A stretch of 12,906 nt of DNA from Actinomycetota bacterium (lineage in GTDB: Bacteria > Actinomycetota > Actinomycetes > Nanopelagicales > Nanopelagicaceae): NCBI GenBank assembly GCA_009702525.1, contig WLHW01000032.1:1-12906 (forward strand), read 5' to 3'. The translations under genes were made by a program, and so were the position numbers. This document shows, piece by piece, positions 6,647-12,906 of the stretch (positions are counted from its first letter, which is position 1; every line of letters starts with the position of its first letter). The notes beneath the pieces are model-generated. The model made no database searches. It saw only the letters and a list, made by a program, of their open reading frames with translations, and was not told where the DNA came from.

Positions 6647-8116
6647 ATGAGCCAAGAAAACCAACTTCCAGAGCTAGGCAGTATCGGATTATTTAGATTC
6701 GCTTGGCGACAATTAACAAGTATGCGCACCGCATTAATTTTATTGATGCTGTTGGGTGTTGCCGCCATTCCTGGCTCTTTAATTCCTCAAAGAACTCAAA
6801 ACCCAATGGCGGTATCTGCCTATTTCAAGCGTTCTCCAGACTTGGCTACGTGGCTCGATCGATTCTCACTATTTGATGTCTATGGTTCACCCTGGTTTAG
6901 TGCGGTGTACATACTTCTGTTCATCTCACTCATTGGTTGTGTTTTGCCACGAACTATCGGGCATTTTCAAGCTGCACAGGCGTTGCCCCCACCGACTCCT
7001 AAGAATTTGGATCGTATGGAGTTCTATTCTTCATGGGCAGCACAAGGAAATGAAATTGAAGTCGCACGAGTCTGGTTGAAGAAGAATCGTTTTAGAGTGG
7101 TTGAAAAAGATGGTTCCTTGTCGGCTGAAAAAGGGTATTCACGTGAAACCGGAAATCTCTTTTTTCACTTAGCACTTATTCTCATTCTGCTTGGAATTTC
7201 AATGTCATCTCTTTTTGGAATGCGTGGTGATGCGATACTCAATGTTGGAGAGCGCTTTGTTAATACTCCGACTAGTTACGATTCATTAGCGTATGGAAAA
7301 CTGTTTAAAGATGGAAAATTAGCTAACTTCATTCTTAAAGTTGATAATTTTGATGCACAATACAATATTGTCACTAATGCTCCAGAGGATTACACCCTGA
7401 ATGTTACTTTGTATCAAGGAGATTTAACTAAAGGTATAAAAAAGGTAATTAAAGTTAATTCTCCTCTCACTATTGGTAGCACAAAGATTTATCTTCAGGC
7501 TAATGGCTATTCACCAGTCGTCACGGTTCGAGATTCAGAAGGTAATGTGGCTTTGCAAGGACCAGTTCCATTTTTACCGCAAGATGGAAACCTACGTTCT
7601 ATAGGTGCAATAAAAGTTCCAGATGCGGAACCGCAGGTTGGATTTGTTGGTTCATTTGTCCCAACGTACGAACGAAGCAATGGCAATGGAGCAATTAGCG
7701 CATTCCCGCAAGCATTAGATCCACGCTTGCTGCTTTCTGCGTGGTCTGGTGATTTAGGTTTAGATTCTGGAATCCCACAATCCGTTTATCGCATCGATAC
7801 CTCAAAAATGAAGCAGATCGGATTGAAATCCCTTAAGCCCGGTGAAAGTTTTGCTTATGCAGGCGGTTCACTAACTTTCGAAGGCTATGTCCAGTGGGTT
7901 AACCTTCAGATAGTCGATGATTCCGGCAAGAGTTTTGCACTACTCGGGGCTATTGTTTCCATCCTTGGACTGCTTGCATCGCTTTTTACTCGCCGCCGTA
8001 GAATTTGGATTCGAGTAGGTACTGACGTAGAAGTAGCCGGTTTAGCTAAAAATGCCGCACCCGGCTTAGAGCAAGAGTTAGCTATATTTGTACGAGTTAT
8101 TAAGGGAGAGATGTAA
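6647..8116 (+). CDS. resB: ResB/Ccs1 cytochrome c biogenesis protein
   Basis: A 489-residue System II cytochrome c synthase subunit, which with CcsB exports heme and attaches it to apocytochromes outside the membrane. The start 'FRFAWRQLTSMRTAL' (residues 16-30) is typical. Transmembrane segments are at about 27-46 (ending in 'PGSLIPQR'), 84-101, 170-190 and 428-447. A large extracytoplasmic domain lies between the third and fourth. H174 in 'FFHLALIL' is at the position of the heme-ligand histidine known in ResB proteins. After the last segment come 'RRRR' and a short cytoplasmic tail. The ATG follows the ccdA stop with no gap, behind a GGTGGT Shine-Dalgarno; the stop TAA abuts the ccsB ATG. 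Length is slightly below that of mycobacterial homologues but nothing essential appears missing. Confidence 0.94.
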   Translation: MSQENQLPELGSIGLFRFAWRQLTSMRTALILLMLLGVAAIPGSLIPQRTQNPMAVSAYFKRSPDLATWLDRFSLFDVYGSPWFSAVYILLFISLIGCVLPRTIGHFQAAQALPPPTPKNLDRMEFYSSWAAQGNEIEVARVWLKKNRFRVVEKDGSLSAEKGYSRETGNLFFHLALILILLGISMSSLFGMRGDAILNVGERFVNTPTSYDSLAYGKLFKDGKLANFILKVDNFDAQYNIVTNAPEDYTLNVTLYQGDLTKGIKKVIKVNSPLTIGSTKIYLQANGYSPVVTVRDSEGNVALQGPVPFLPQDGNLRSIGAIKVPDAEPQVGFVGSFVPTYERSNGNGAISAFPQALDPRLLLSAWSGDLGLDSGIPQSVYRIDTSKMKQIGLKSLKPGESFAYAGGSLTFEGYVQWVNLQIVDDSGKSFALLGAIVSILGLLASLFTRRRRIWIRVGTDVEVAGLAKNAAPGLEQELAIFVRVIKGEM

Positions 8117-9010
8117 ATGTCACGCACTTGGGCCTATCTTTCCAACTATCTAATTTACTCATCGATGGCCGTTTACACACTTTCATTTTTTGCTCATGCT
8201 TTAGAAACAGCTTGGGCAGTGAAGATTCCTGATGCAAAATCTGGAAAAACTCTTGACTATAAGCGAACTGAAAAAGTTGCTCGTATTGCTACAGCCATGA
8301 TGATTCTTGGCTTTTTACTTTTATTTGCTGGAGTCATTGCACGTGGAGTTTCCGCAGGGCGAGTCCCTTGGGGCAATATGTACGAATTTTCAATTACTGG
8401 TGCATTAGCGTTTTCAGGTGCTTACTTAGGAGCTCTTCGAAAATATGATCTACGGTGGTTAGGACTTTTAGTTTCAACTGCAGTCTTGTTAACTTTAGGA
8501 ACAGCAGTAGCAGTTCTTTATCGGCCTAGTGCACCTCTCGTTCCTGCACTTAAATCAACGTGGCTAGTTATTCACGTTTCTGCGGCAATTATTTCTGGTG
8601 GAGTTTTCTTACTAGCCAACGCTGTTGCCGCCGCTTATCTCTATTTAGATTCCATGGAAGCTAAAGGTGAACGTACGGCTTGGGCTAAGCGCTTGCCATC
8701 ACTTGAATACTTAGACCAACTGTCATATCGCTTAGTTGCATTTGTCTTTCCTTTATGGACTTTTGCAGTTATAGCCGGCGCGATTTGGGCTGAAAGTGCT
8801 TGGGGACGTTACTGGGGTTGGGATCCTAAAGAGACGTGGGCATTTATAACCTGGGTTGCATATGCCGCTTACCTGCATGCACGCGTCACAATTGGTTGGC
8901 GTGGGCGCCGTGCAGCATGGCTGTGTTTATTTGCTGGCTCAACATTTCTATTTAACTATGTATACGTCAATATCTGGGGTACTGGAAAACATACATACTC
9001 AGGGCTTTAA
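8117..9010 (+). CDS. ccsB: CcsB/CcsA-type cytochrome c biogenesis protein
   Basis: A 297-residue polytopic membrane protein, the heme-handling partner of ResB in System II. The tryptophan-rich WWD-type motif is clear: 'WGRYWGWDPKETW' at 229-241, which in the family presents heme on the outer face. Conserved histidines are seen at H153 ('VIHVSA'), H254 ('AYLHAR') and H292 ('GKHTYSG'), the usual heme-ligand positions flanking the motif. Roughly eight hydrophobic segments can be counted, the first at 8-28. An AAGGGAGAG Shine-Dalgarno lies upstream of the ATG, which follows directly on the resB stop. The gene converges on the minus-strand PLDc_N gene and the two overlap by four bases at their stops. 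M. tuberculosis Rv0529 has the same place in order. Confidence 0.95.
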   Translation: MSRTWAYLSNYLIYSSMAVYTLSFFAHALETAWAVKIPDAKSGKTLDYKRTEKVARIATAMMILGFLLLFAGVIARGVSAGRVPWGNMYEFSITGALAFSGAYLGALRKYDLRWLGLLVSTAVLLTLGTAVAVLYRPSAPLVPALKSTWLVIHVSAAIISGGVFLLANAVAAAYLYLDSMEAKGERTAWAKRLPSLEYLDQLSYRLVAFVFPLWTFAVIAGAIWAESAWGRYWGWDPKETWAFITWVAYAAYLHARVTIGWRGRRAAWLCLFAGSTFLFNYVYVNIWGTGKHTYSGL

Positions 9011-9264
9011 ATACGTCCTAGAAAATCCGGATCATCATCGGGTGGCAAAATCCGACGCTTGGGCTTAGGTCCACCTAAACGCGGGCCCTTAGGTCGTCCC
9101 GCTATCCAATAAGCGATAGGGCCAAGAGTTCCAATAAGAATGATTATTAAAATCCAACCCCACTTTGGCAAATTACGAATCTGAGATTCATCGGTGCGCG
9201 CACAGTCGACTAACGTGTAGATAGTGAAAGCAACCAATAAAAGAGGAAGCAGTACTCGTGTCAT
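9007..9264 (-). CDS. Small membrane protein with PLDc_N-type (phospholipase D N-terminal) domain
   Basis: An 85-residue protein with two membrane segments: about 3-19, followed by 'VDCARTDES', and about 36-54, with 'GWILIIILIGTLGPIAYWI' matching the W-hydrophobic-G-P-YW pattern of PLDc_N proteins. The tail after residue 57 is basic then acidic ('PKPKRR', 'PPDDDPDFLGRI') and probably cytoplasmic. No phospholipase catalytic HKD motif exists, so it is not an enzyme by itself; family function is unknown. It starts four bases after the menA stop and may belong to the menE-menA transcription unit, as seen in other actinobacteria. There is no Shine-Dalgarno; TACAAT lies six bases before the ATG. Its stop overlaps the ccsB stop on the other strand. 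Confidence 0.82.
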   Translation of the reverse strand: MTRVLLPLLLVAFTIYTLVDCARTDESQIRNLPKWGWILIIILIGTLGPIAYWIAGRPKGPRLGGPKPKRRILPPDDDPDFLGRI

Positions 9265-9268
9265 GGCT

Positions 9269-10117
9269 TTATTGTAGCGCTAAGGCAAGTGCAAAAACGA
9301 TGGCGAATATAAGTTGTAATTTGCCAGTCTTGCCGAGGAGCGGAATTAACTGAGCCCCATGTGCACCACTCATAACAGTGCGAGCGATAGAAAAAGTAAG
9401 TGGCGTCACTAAAAGGGTGAGCATCGCCAGTGGTTTAAAGGTAGCAATCGCCGCTGTATGTGCGAGAACGAGTAATGCGACAAAGAAACGTCTAGCGGCG
9501 GAATCACCCATACGAACTGCGAGAGTTCGTTTACCGACTAATTCATCTTGTTCGCGATCTCGAAGATTATTTATCGACAGGATCGCACATGAGAGTGCGC
9601 CCATTGGTATAGCCACGATAAAGCTCACAAGGGTCAGCTTTTCGGTTTGTACATAATAGGTACCGACTGTTGCAACAATGCCAAAGAAAATGAATACTGA
9701 AATCTCGCCAAATCCACTGTAACCATATGGTTTCTTGCCACCTGTGTAATTCCAGGCAGCCACAATTGAAAGGAGACCGATGGCGATTAACCATGGTGAA
9801 GTTAAAAGTGCAAGCCACAAGCCCGCAATTGATGCAAAAACAAAAGAGAGTAGTGCTGCGCTTTTTACTGAACGAGCACTAGCTAATCCGCTTGCAACTA
9901 AACGTGTGGGCCCAATTCGATGTGTATCTGTTCCCTTGATGCCATCGGAGTAATCATTAGCGAAGTTAACGGCGATTTGTAGCCATAAACCTACTTTCAG
10001 CGCCAATGCCGCACGAAACCAGTTGAAATCTGGTCCCGCAAGTGCTGATGCAACAATGATGGGAGCAATAGCTGCTGGCAAGGTACGTGGCCGTGCGCCC
10101 ACGATCCACTTATTCAT
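9269..10117 (-). CDS. menA: 1,4-dihydroxy-2-naphthoate polyprenyltransferase
   Basis: An integral-membrane UbiA-family prenyltransferase that joins a polyprenyl diphosphate to 1,4-dihydroxy-2-naphthoate, giving demethylmenaquinone. With the ATG at 10117 it is 282 residues. 'WIVGARPRTLPAAIAP' is the usual MenA start. The first Asp-rich motif is 'NFANDYSDG' (51-59) and the second is 'NNLRDREQD' (183-191), which bind Mg-diphosphate. About eight hydrophobic helices are present. I prefer ATG at 10115-10117 over an in-frame TTG two codons upstream (10123), because it gives the family's normal N-terminus; neither has a strong Shine-Dalgarno. The start overlaps the menE stop by eight bases, implying coupled translation. 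Confidence 0.94.
   Translation of the reverse strand: MNKWIVGARPRTLPAAIAPIIVASALAGPDFNWFRAALALKVGLWLQIAVNFANDYSDGIKGTDTHRIGPTRLVASGLASARSVKSAALLSFVFASIAGLWLALLTSPWLIAIGLLSIVAAWNYTGGKKPYGYSGFGEISVFIFFGIVATVGTYYVQTEKLTLVSFIVAIPMGALSCAILSINNLRDREQDELVGKRTLAVRMGDSAARRFFVALLVLAHTAAIATFKPLAMLTLLVTPLTFSIARTVMSGAHGAQLIPLLGKTGKLQLIFAIVFALALALQ
9271..9276 (-). promoter_or_regulatory. Candidate -10 (TACAAT) for leaderless PLDc_N gene transcript
   Basis: On the minus strand TACAAT, one base off TATAAT, is followed by AAAGCC and the ATG. It overlaps the last codons of menA. This would give the small gene its own leaderless message in addition to read-through from menA. No good -35 is visible. Confidence 0.4.
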
Positions 10118-11186
10118 GATCAACCATTCGGGTAAGTGCCGTTCGGTCAGTCTTGCCGATTCCTAGCAGCGGAAGTGAATCTAAAAAGTGAATGCCTTTA
10201 GGTTTTGCAATCCCACCCAAAGCCGCCTCTAAGTAATGTGAAATATCTGTCTCACTAATGTCACCGACTACACCGATATGGAGCGCTTGACCCCACTGTG
10301 CATCATTAACCGCAAAAGCTGCGAACTCAATATCGGGAAAGCGAACCGACAAAGTTGCTTCAACTGCAATAAGAGACAAGTTTTCACCACCAGAGATAAT
10401 TACATCATCAGCTCGGCCTTTTACTTTAAGTTTTCCATTGATAACTTCACCAAGATCGTTAGTTGTAAACCAGCCATCGTGGAGTTTAAATAGCTCGGGA
10501 AAATTTAAGTAACTATTAGCTAGAAGCGAGCCGCGAATTTCAATAACTCCGTTTTCGTTGATTCGGAACTCAACTCCATTGAGCGCACTACCGTCATAAA
10601 TACACCCACCACAAGTTTCAGTCATTCCATACGTTTCAATAATATGTATTCCAGCACTTATTGCTTCTTCTCGAAGTGCTGAAGTAAGTGCAGCACCTCC
10701 GACTAAAACTGCGCGTGCACTTTGAAGATGTCGCAGCAATCTCTCATCAGAGTTAAGCGCTCTGAAAAGTTGTGTCGGTACAACCGAAGTAAAATCTACG
10801 GTTGGAAATTCGCCGTCAAAATTTCGTAAATCAATAGGAAGCGTTCCAACTTCCATTGATCGAATAATTACGTTGATCCCGGCAATGTGTGTAGTAGGCA
10901 GCAGTAAGGACCACTGAGATCCATTAGCCGCTTCAAGAAATGTATTTGCTGCCTTTGCCGATACCAACAGCGATTGCGGTGTAAAGGCGACCTCTTTGAT
11001 GACTCCAGAGCTGCCACTTGTTCCTATTACTAGGCAGATAGATGTGGGGCATGTCGCCGAGTTAATGTCGGCCAGACCCAGGGCAGGACCAGTTCCTACG
11101 AGTGCCGCAGTAAGAAGTCCCGCCAAATCTGGGACTTCACACGCAGGGCTGACCCGCAGTATTTCTCGTTGTGACTTCATCTCCAT
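10110..11186 (-). CDS. menE: o-Succinylbenzoate-CoA ligase (short actinobacterial form)
   Basis: A 358-residue ANL-superfamily adenylating enzyme that activates o-succinylbenzoate to its CoA thioester, the step before MenB. Core motifs in order: 'GTSGSSGVIKEVAFT' phosphate loop (55-69), 'TYGMTETCGG' (185-194), 'TNDLG' (242-246), hinge 'KGRADDVIISGGEN' (256-269), and the catalytic lysine K345 in 'LLGIGKTDR'. It is about 100 residues shorter at the N-terminus than the E. coli and Bacillus enzymes, which is normal for actinobacteria (M. tuberculosis MenE is of similar size), so I do not read it as truncated. The start is the ATG at 11184-11186; a second ATG is two codons in. It is divergent from menB with 41 bases between starts and overlaps menA by eight bases. 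Confidence 0.92.
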   Translation of the reverse strand: MEMKSQREILRVSPACEVPDLAGLLTAALVGTGPALGLADINSATCPTSICLVIGTSGSSGVIKEVAFTPQSLLVSAKAANTFLEAANGSQWSLLLPTTHIAGINVIIRSMEVGTLPIDLRNFDGEFPTVDFTSVVPTQLFRALNSDERLLRHLQSARAVLVGGAALTSALREEAISAGIHIIETYGMTETCGGCIYDGSALNGVEFRINENGVIEIRGSLLANSYLNFPELFKLHDGWFTTNDLGEVINGKLKVKGRADDVIISGGENLSLIAVEATLSVRFPDIEFAAFAVNDAQWGQALHIGVVGDISETDISHYLEAALGGIAKPKGIHFLDSLPLLGIGKTDRTALTRMVDHE

Positions 11187-11227
11187 TGCAGCCGTAGGCT
11201 ATCGCTAGCAACGAAGGTGGAGGAAAT
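11187..11227. promoter_or_regulatory. Divergent menE/menB promoter region with overlapping opposed -10 elements
   Basis: The 41-base gap between the menE and menB start codons holds the heptamer TAGGCTA at 11195-11201. Read on plus it gives TAGGCT, with GTGACT (11171-11176) 18 bases upstream as a fair -35 inside menE, leaving a leader of about 20 bases before menB. Read on minus it gives TAGCCT, nine bases before the menE ATG, which has no Shine-Dalgarno. The two opposed -10 elements therefore share the same bases. Confidence 0.4.
11214..11223 (+). promoter_or_regulatory. Strong Shine-Dalgarno of menB
   Basis: AAGGTGGAGG lies four bases before the menB ATG. It is the strongest ribosome binding site seen in the window and confirms the start at 11228. 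Confidence 0.7.
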
Positions 11228-12106
11228 ATGAGCAAGCCGATTAACCGTGATTTTGGCAGCCGTGAGCTCCCGCAGTGGAGAACTGGCCCAGGTGGCGAGA
11301 GTTTTGTTGACATCACGTATCAGGTTGGCGATGCGATCGCCAAGATAACGATAAATCGCCCTGAGCTACACAACGCTTTCCGCCCACAGACAATCATTGA
11401 ACTTATTGAGGCATTTTCACTTGCTCGAGATAACGAAGAAGTCGGTGTCATTATTTTAACTGGCGCAGGAACCAAAGCATTTTGCTCAGGTGGCGACATC
11501 AGTGTGCGCGGAGATGACGGATACCTTGGCGAGGACTCATTAGCGCAAAAAGGTATTGGCCGACTTAATGTTTTAGATTTACAGATTCAAATTCGCAGAA
11601 CACCAAAACCAGTTGTTGCAATGGTTGCGGGTTGGGCAATCGGAGGCGGTCATGTGTTGCATGTTGTGTGTGATTTAACGATTGCGGCAGATAATGCAAA
11701 GTTTGGTCAGACAGGACCAAAGGTTGGTTCTTTTGACGGTGGCTATGGCGCTGGATTATTAGCTGCACATGTTGGTCAGAAAAAAGCGCGCGAGATTTGG
11801 TTTATGACTCGTCAATATGATGCACAAGAAGCGCTCGCCATGGGATTAGTAAATACTGTAGTTCCGGTTGCCGAACTTGAGGCCGAAACGGTTTCATGGT
11901 GTCGTGAAATGTTACGTAACTCTCCACTTGCACTTCGCTTGCTCAAATCAAGTCTTAATGCAGCAGATGATGGTCAAGCTGGTATCCAACAATTAGCAGG
12001 GGATGCAACACTTTTGTTCTATATGAGCGAAGAGGGTCAAGAAGGCCGTGATGCATACAAAGAGAAACGTCCGCCAAATTTTGAAAAGTTCCCTAAGCGT
12101 CCATAA
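11228..12106 (+). CDS. menB: 1,4-Dihydroxy-2-naphthoyl-CoA synthase, type I (bicarbonate-dependent) signature
   Basis: A 292-residue crotonase-fold enzyme that closes o-succinylbenzoyl-CoA into 1,4-dihydroxy-2-naphthoyl-CoA. Landmarks: 'ITINRPELHNAFRP' (40-53), oxyanion 'AFCSGGD' (84-90) and 'GWAIGGGHVLH' (135-145), active-site loop 'GQTGPKVGSFDGGYG' (160-174), and the C-terminal 'EEGQEGRDAYKEKR'. In this loop G163 stands where E. coli MenB has Gly156, the bicarbonate-binding type; M. tuberculosis MenB has an aspartate here. The whole C-terminal half reads like the E. coli protein ('VGQKKAREIWF', 'SWCREMLRNSPLALR'). The N-terminal 25 residues are less conserved. It is followed after three bases by menC on the same strand. 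Confidence 0.96.
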   Translation: MSKPINRDFGSRELPQWRTGPGGESFVDITYQVGDAIAKITINRPELHNAFRPQTIIELIEAFSLARDNEEVGVIILTGAGTKAFCSGGDISVRGDDGYLGEDSLAQKGIGRLNVLDLQIQIRRTPKPVVAMVAGWAIGGGHVLHVVCDLTIAADNAKFGQTGPKVGSFDGGYGAGLLAAHVGQKKAREIWFMTRQYDAQEALAMGLVNTVVPVAELEAETVSWCREMLRNSPLALRLLKSSLNAADDGQAGIQQLAGDATLLFYMSEEGQEGRDAYKEKRPPNFEKFPKRP

Positions 12107-12109
12107 GTA

Positions 12110-12906
12110 ATGCTTGATTCAATTCTGGGCTCATTGCGTGTTGTTGCACTTGCAACCAAGACTGACTTTCGTGCTGTCACATCGCGCGAAGTTGCTCTCT
12201 TTGAAGGGCCTATGGGTTGGGGAGAGTTCTCTCCATTTTTGGAGTACAGCTATAGCGAATCAGTTCCATGGCTAACGAGTGCTTTTGAAGCGGCCTTTGT
12301 TTCACCACCACCAGCTCTTCGTTCAGAGATAGCTGTAAATGCCACTCTGCCAGCTTTAGACAACGCGCAAGAGATTGAGTCACTTCTAGATTCTTATCCA
12401 GGGTGCTCAGTAATCAAAGTAAAAGTTGGAACTGATCCAGTTAAAGATTTAGAGCGGCTCGCAATTATTCGGGAACTCCGTCCACATGCCATGATTCGAA
12501 TCGATGTTAATGGCTTATGGAATGTCGACCAAGCAGCCTCTTTTCTTAATGCTGTTGGAGATATTGAATATGTAGAACAACCTTGTGCCAGCATTGAAGA
12601 GTTACGTGAGTTAAAAAAACGGACAAGCATAAAGATTGTCGGCGATGAAGTAGTAAGAAAAGCAAAGGATCCATTTGCGGTGGATTTATCAGAAGCAGTA
12701 GATTTTGTGATGTTAAAAGTTGCCCCACTAGGTGGCATTACACGCGCACTTGAAATTGCTCACCACCATAGACTTCCGGTCGTAGTTTCCAGTGCACTAG
12801 AAAGCGCAGTAGGAATCTCTTATGGACTCAAACTTGCCAGTGCGCTACCTTCTCTTGATTTTGCATGTGGTTTAGGTACTGGCTCTCTTTTGGCAGTAGA
12901 TGTTGA
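12110..12906 (+). CDS. menC: o-Succinylbenzoate synthase (cut by window edge)
   Basis: An enolase-superfamily enzyme that dehydrates SHCHC to o-succinylbenzoate, feeding MenE. I translated 265 residues from the ATG at 12110; the frame is still open at the right edge. Active-site residues are all in view: lysine pair in 'VIKVKVG' (K103, K105), metal ligands D132 ('IDVNG'), E156 ('VEQP') and D179 ('GDE'), and the second-face lysine K203 ('MLKVAPLGG'). 'SSALESAVG' (227-235) and 'ACGLGTGSLL' (252-261) are typical of actinobacterial MenC. The N-terminal capping domain is short, with 'GWGEFSPFLEY' (36-46). It begins three bases after the menB stop, so it is co-transcribed with menB; only the last part of the C-terminus is missing. 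Confidence 0.93.
   Translation, partial: MLDSILGSLRVVALATKTDFRAVTSREVALFEGPMGWGEFSPFLEYSYSESVPWLTSAFEAAFVSPPPALRSEIAVNATLPALDNAQEIESLLDSYPGCSVIKVKVGTDPVKDLERLAIIRELRPHAMIRIDVNGLWNVDQAASFLNAVGDIEYVEQPCASIEELRELKKRTSIKIVGDEVVRKAKDPFAVDLSEAVDFVMLKVAPLGGITRALEIAHHHRLPVVVSSALESAVGISYGLKLASALPSLDFACGLGTGSLLAVDV

Noticed and set aside
9065..9078. Perfect inverted repeat TTAGGT-CC-ACCTAA as a terminator or operator
   Set aside because: It is within the PLDc_N coding sequence over Gly/Pro/Lys codons, with no T-run; most likely a codon coincidence.
10118..10123. TTG start of menA two codons upstream of the chosen ATG
   Set aside because: Possible, but the ATG gives the normal MenA N-terminus and the TTG has no better ribosome binding site.
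10110..11186. MenE as a truncated pseudogene because it is about 100 residues shorter than E. coli MenE
   Set aside because: All ANL core motifs and the catalytic lysine are present, and the short form is normal in actinobacteria.
12394..12738. Open frame of 114 codons on minus inside menC
   Set aside because: It is opposite a reading frame with complete enolase-superfamily active-site residues; low-complexity Ser/Thr-rich translation.

Overview
This window looks like part of a streamlined, fairly low-GC actinobacterial chromosome. Gene content and order resemble the Mycobacterium tuberculosis blocks Rv0861c-Rv0862c (XPB helicase and partner), Rv0525-Rv0529 (cytochrome c maturation) and the menA/E/B/C region, but the DNA is clearly less GC-rich (mid-40s percent by eye). 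Genes are packed with overlaps or gaps of a few bases, and no stretch over 60 bases is without a gene. A free-living streamlined lineage such as the freshwater acI/Nanopelagicales is my best guess; that placement is inference. There are no mobile elements, RNA genes, CRISPR arrays or long repeats that I can see.

Layout. (1) Bases 1-4708, minus strand: a HAD-IB phosphatase; then a 731-residue helicase-associated protein with a WYL-like C-terminus; an M20 zinc peptidase; and the start of the XPB-type DNA repair helicase, which runs off the left edge. (2) Bases 4759-9010, plus strand: a five-gene, translationally coupled operon of a histidine phosphatase, a TlpA/ResA-like lipoprotein, CcdA, ResB and CcsB, which is System II cytochrome c biogenesis. 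(3) Bases 9007-11186, minus strand: menE, menA and a small PLDc_N-type membrane protein, convergent on ccsB with overlapping stop codons. (4) Bases 11228-12906, plus strand: menB and menC, with menC running off the right edge.

How the genes work together. The right two thirds is a respiratory block. MenC, MenE, MenB and MenA are four steps of the classical o-succinylbenzoate menaquinone pathway. The ccs operon carries electrons across the membrane (CcdA), reduces apocytochrome CxxCH motifs (TlpA/ResA) and delivers heme (ResB-CcsB), so the block supplies both the quinone and the c-type cytochromes of a cytochrome bc-type chain. The left third is a DNA-repair/nucleic-acid group with an unrelated-looking peptidase between the helicase and its usual partner.

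The most notable points are: MenB carries the bicarbonate-type (E. coli-like) active-site signature rather than the mycobacterial aspartate type; four genes share a TANNNT-N6-ATG layout suggesting leaderless transcription; the menE/menB divergent region has two opposed -10 elements on the same seven bases; and the XPB partner appears to carry a degenerate WYL domain. I did not find a wholly new system; most genes belong to known families.
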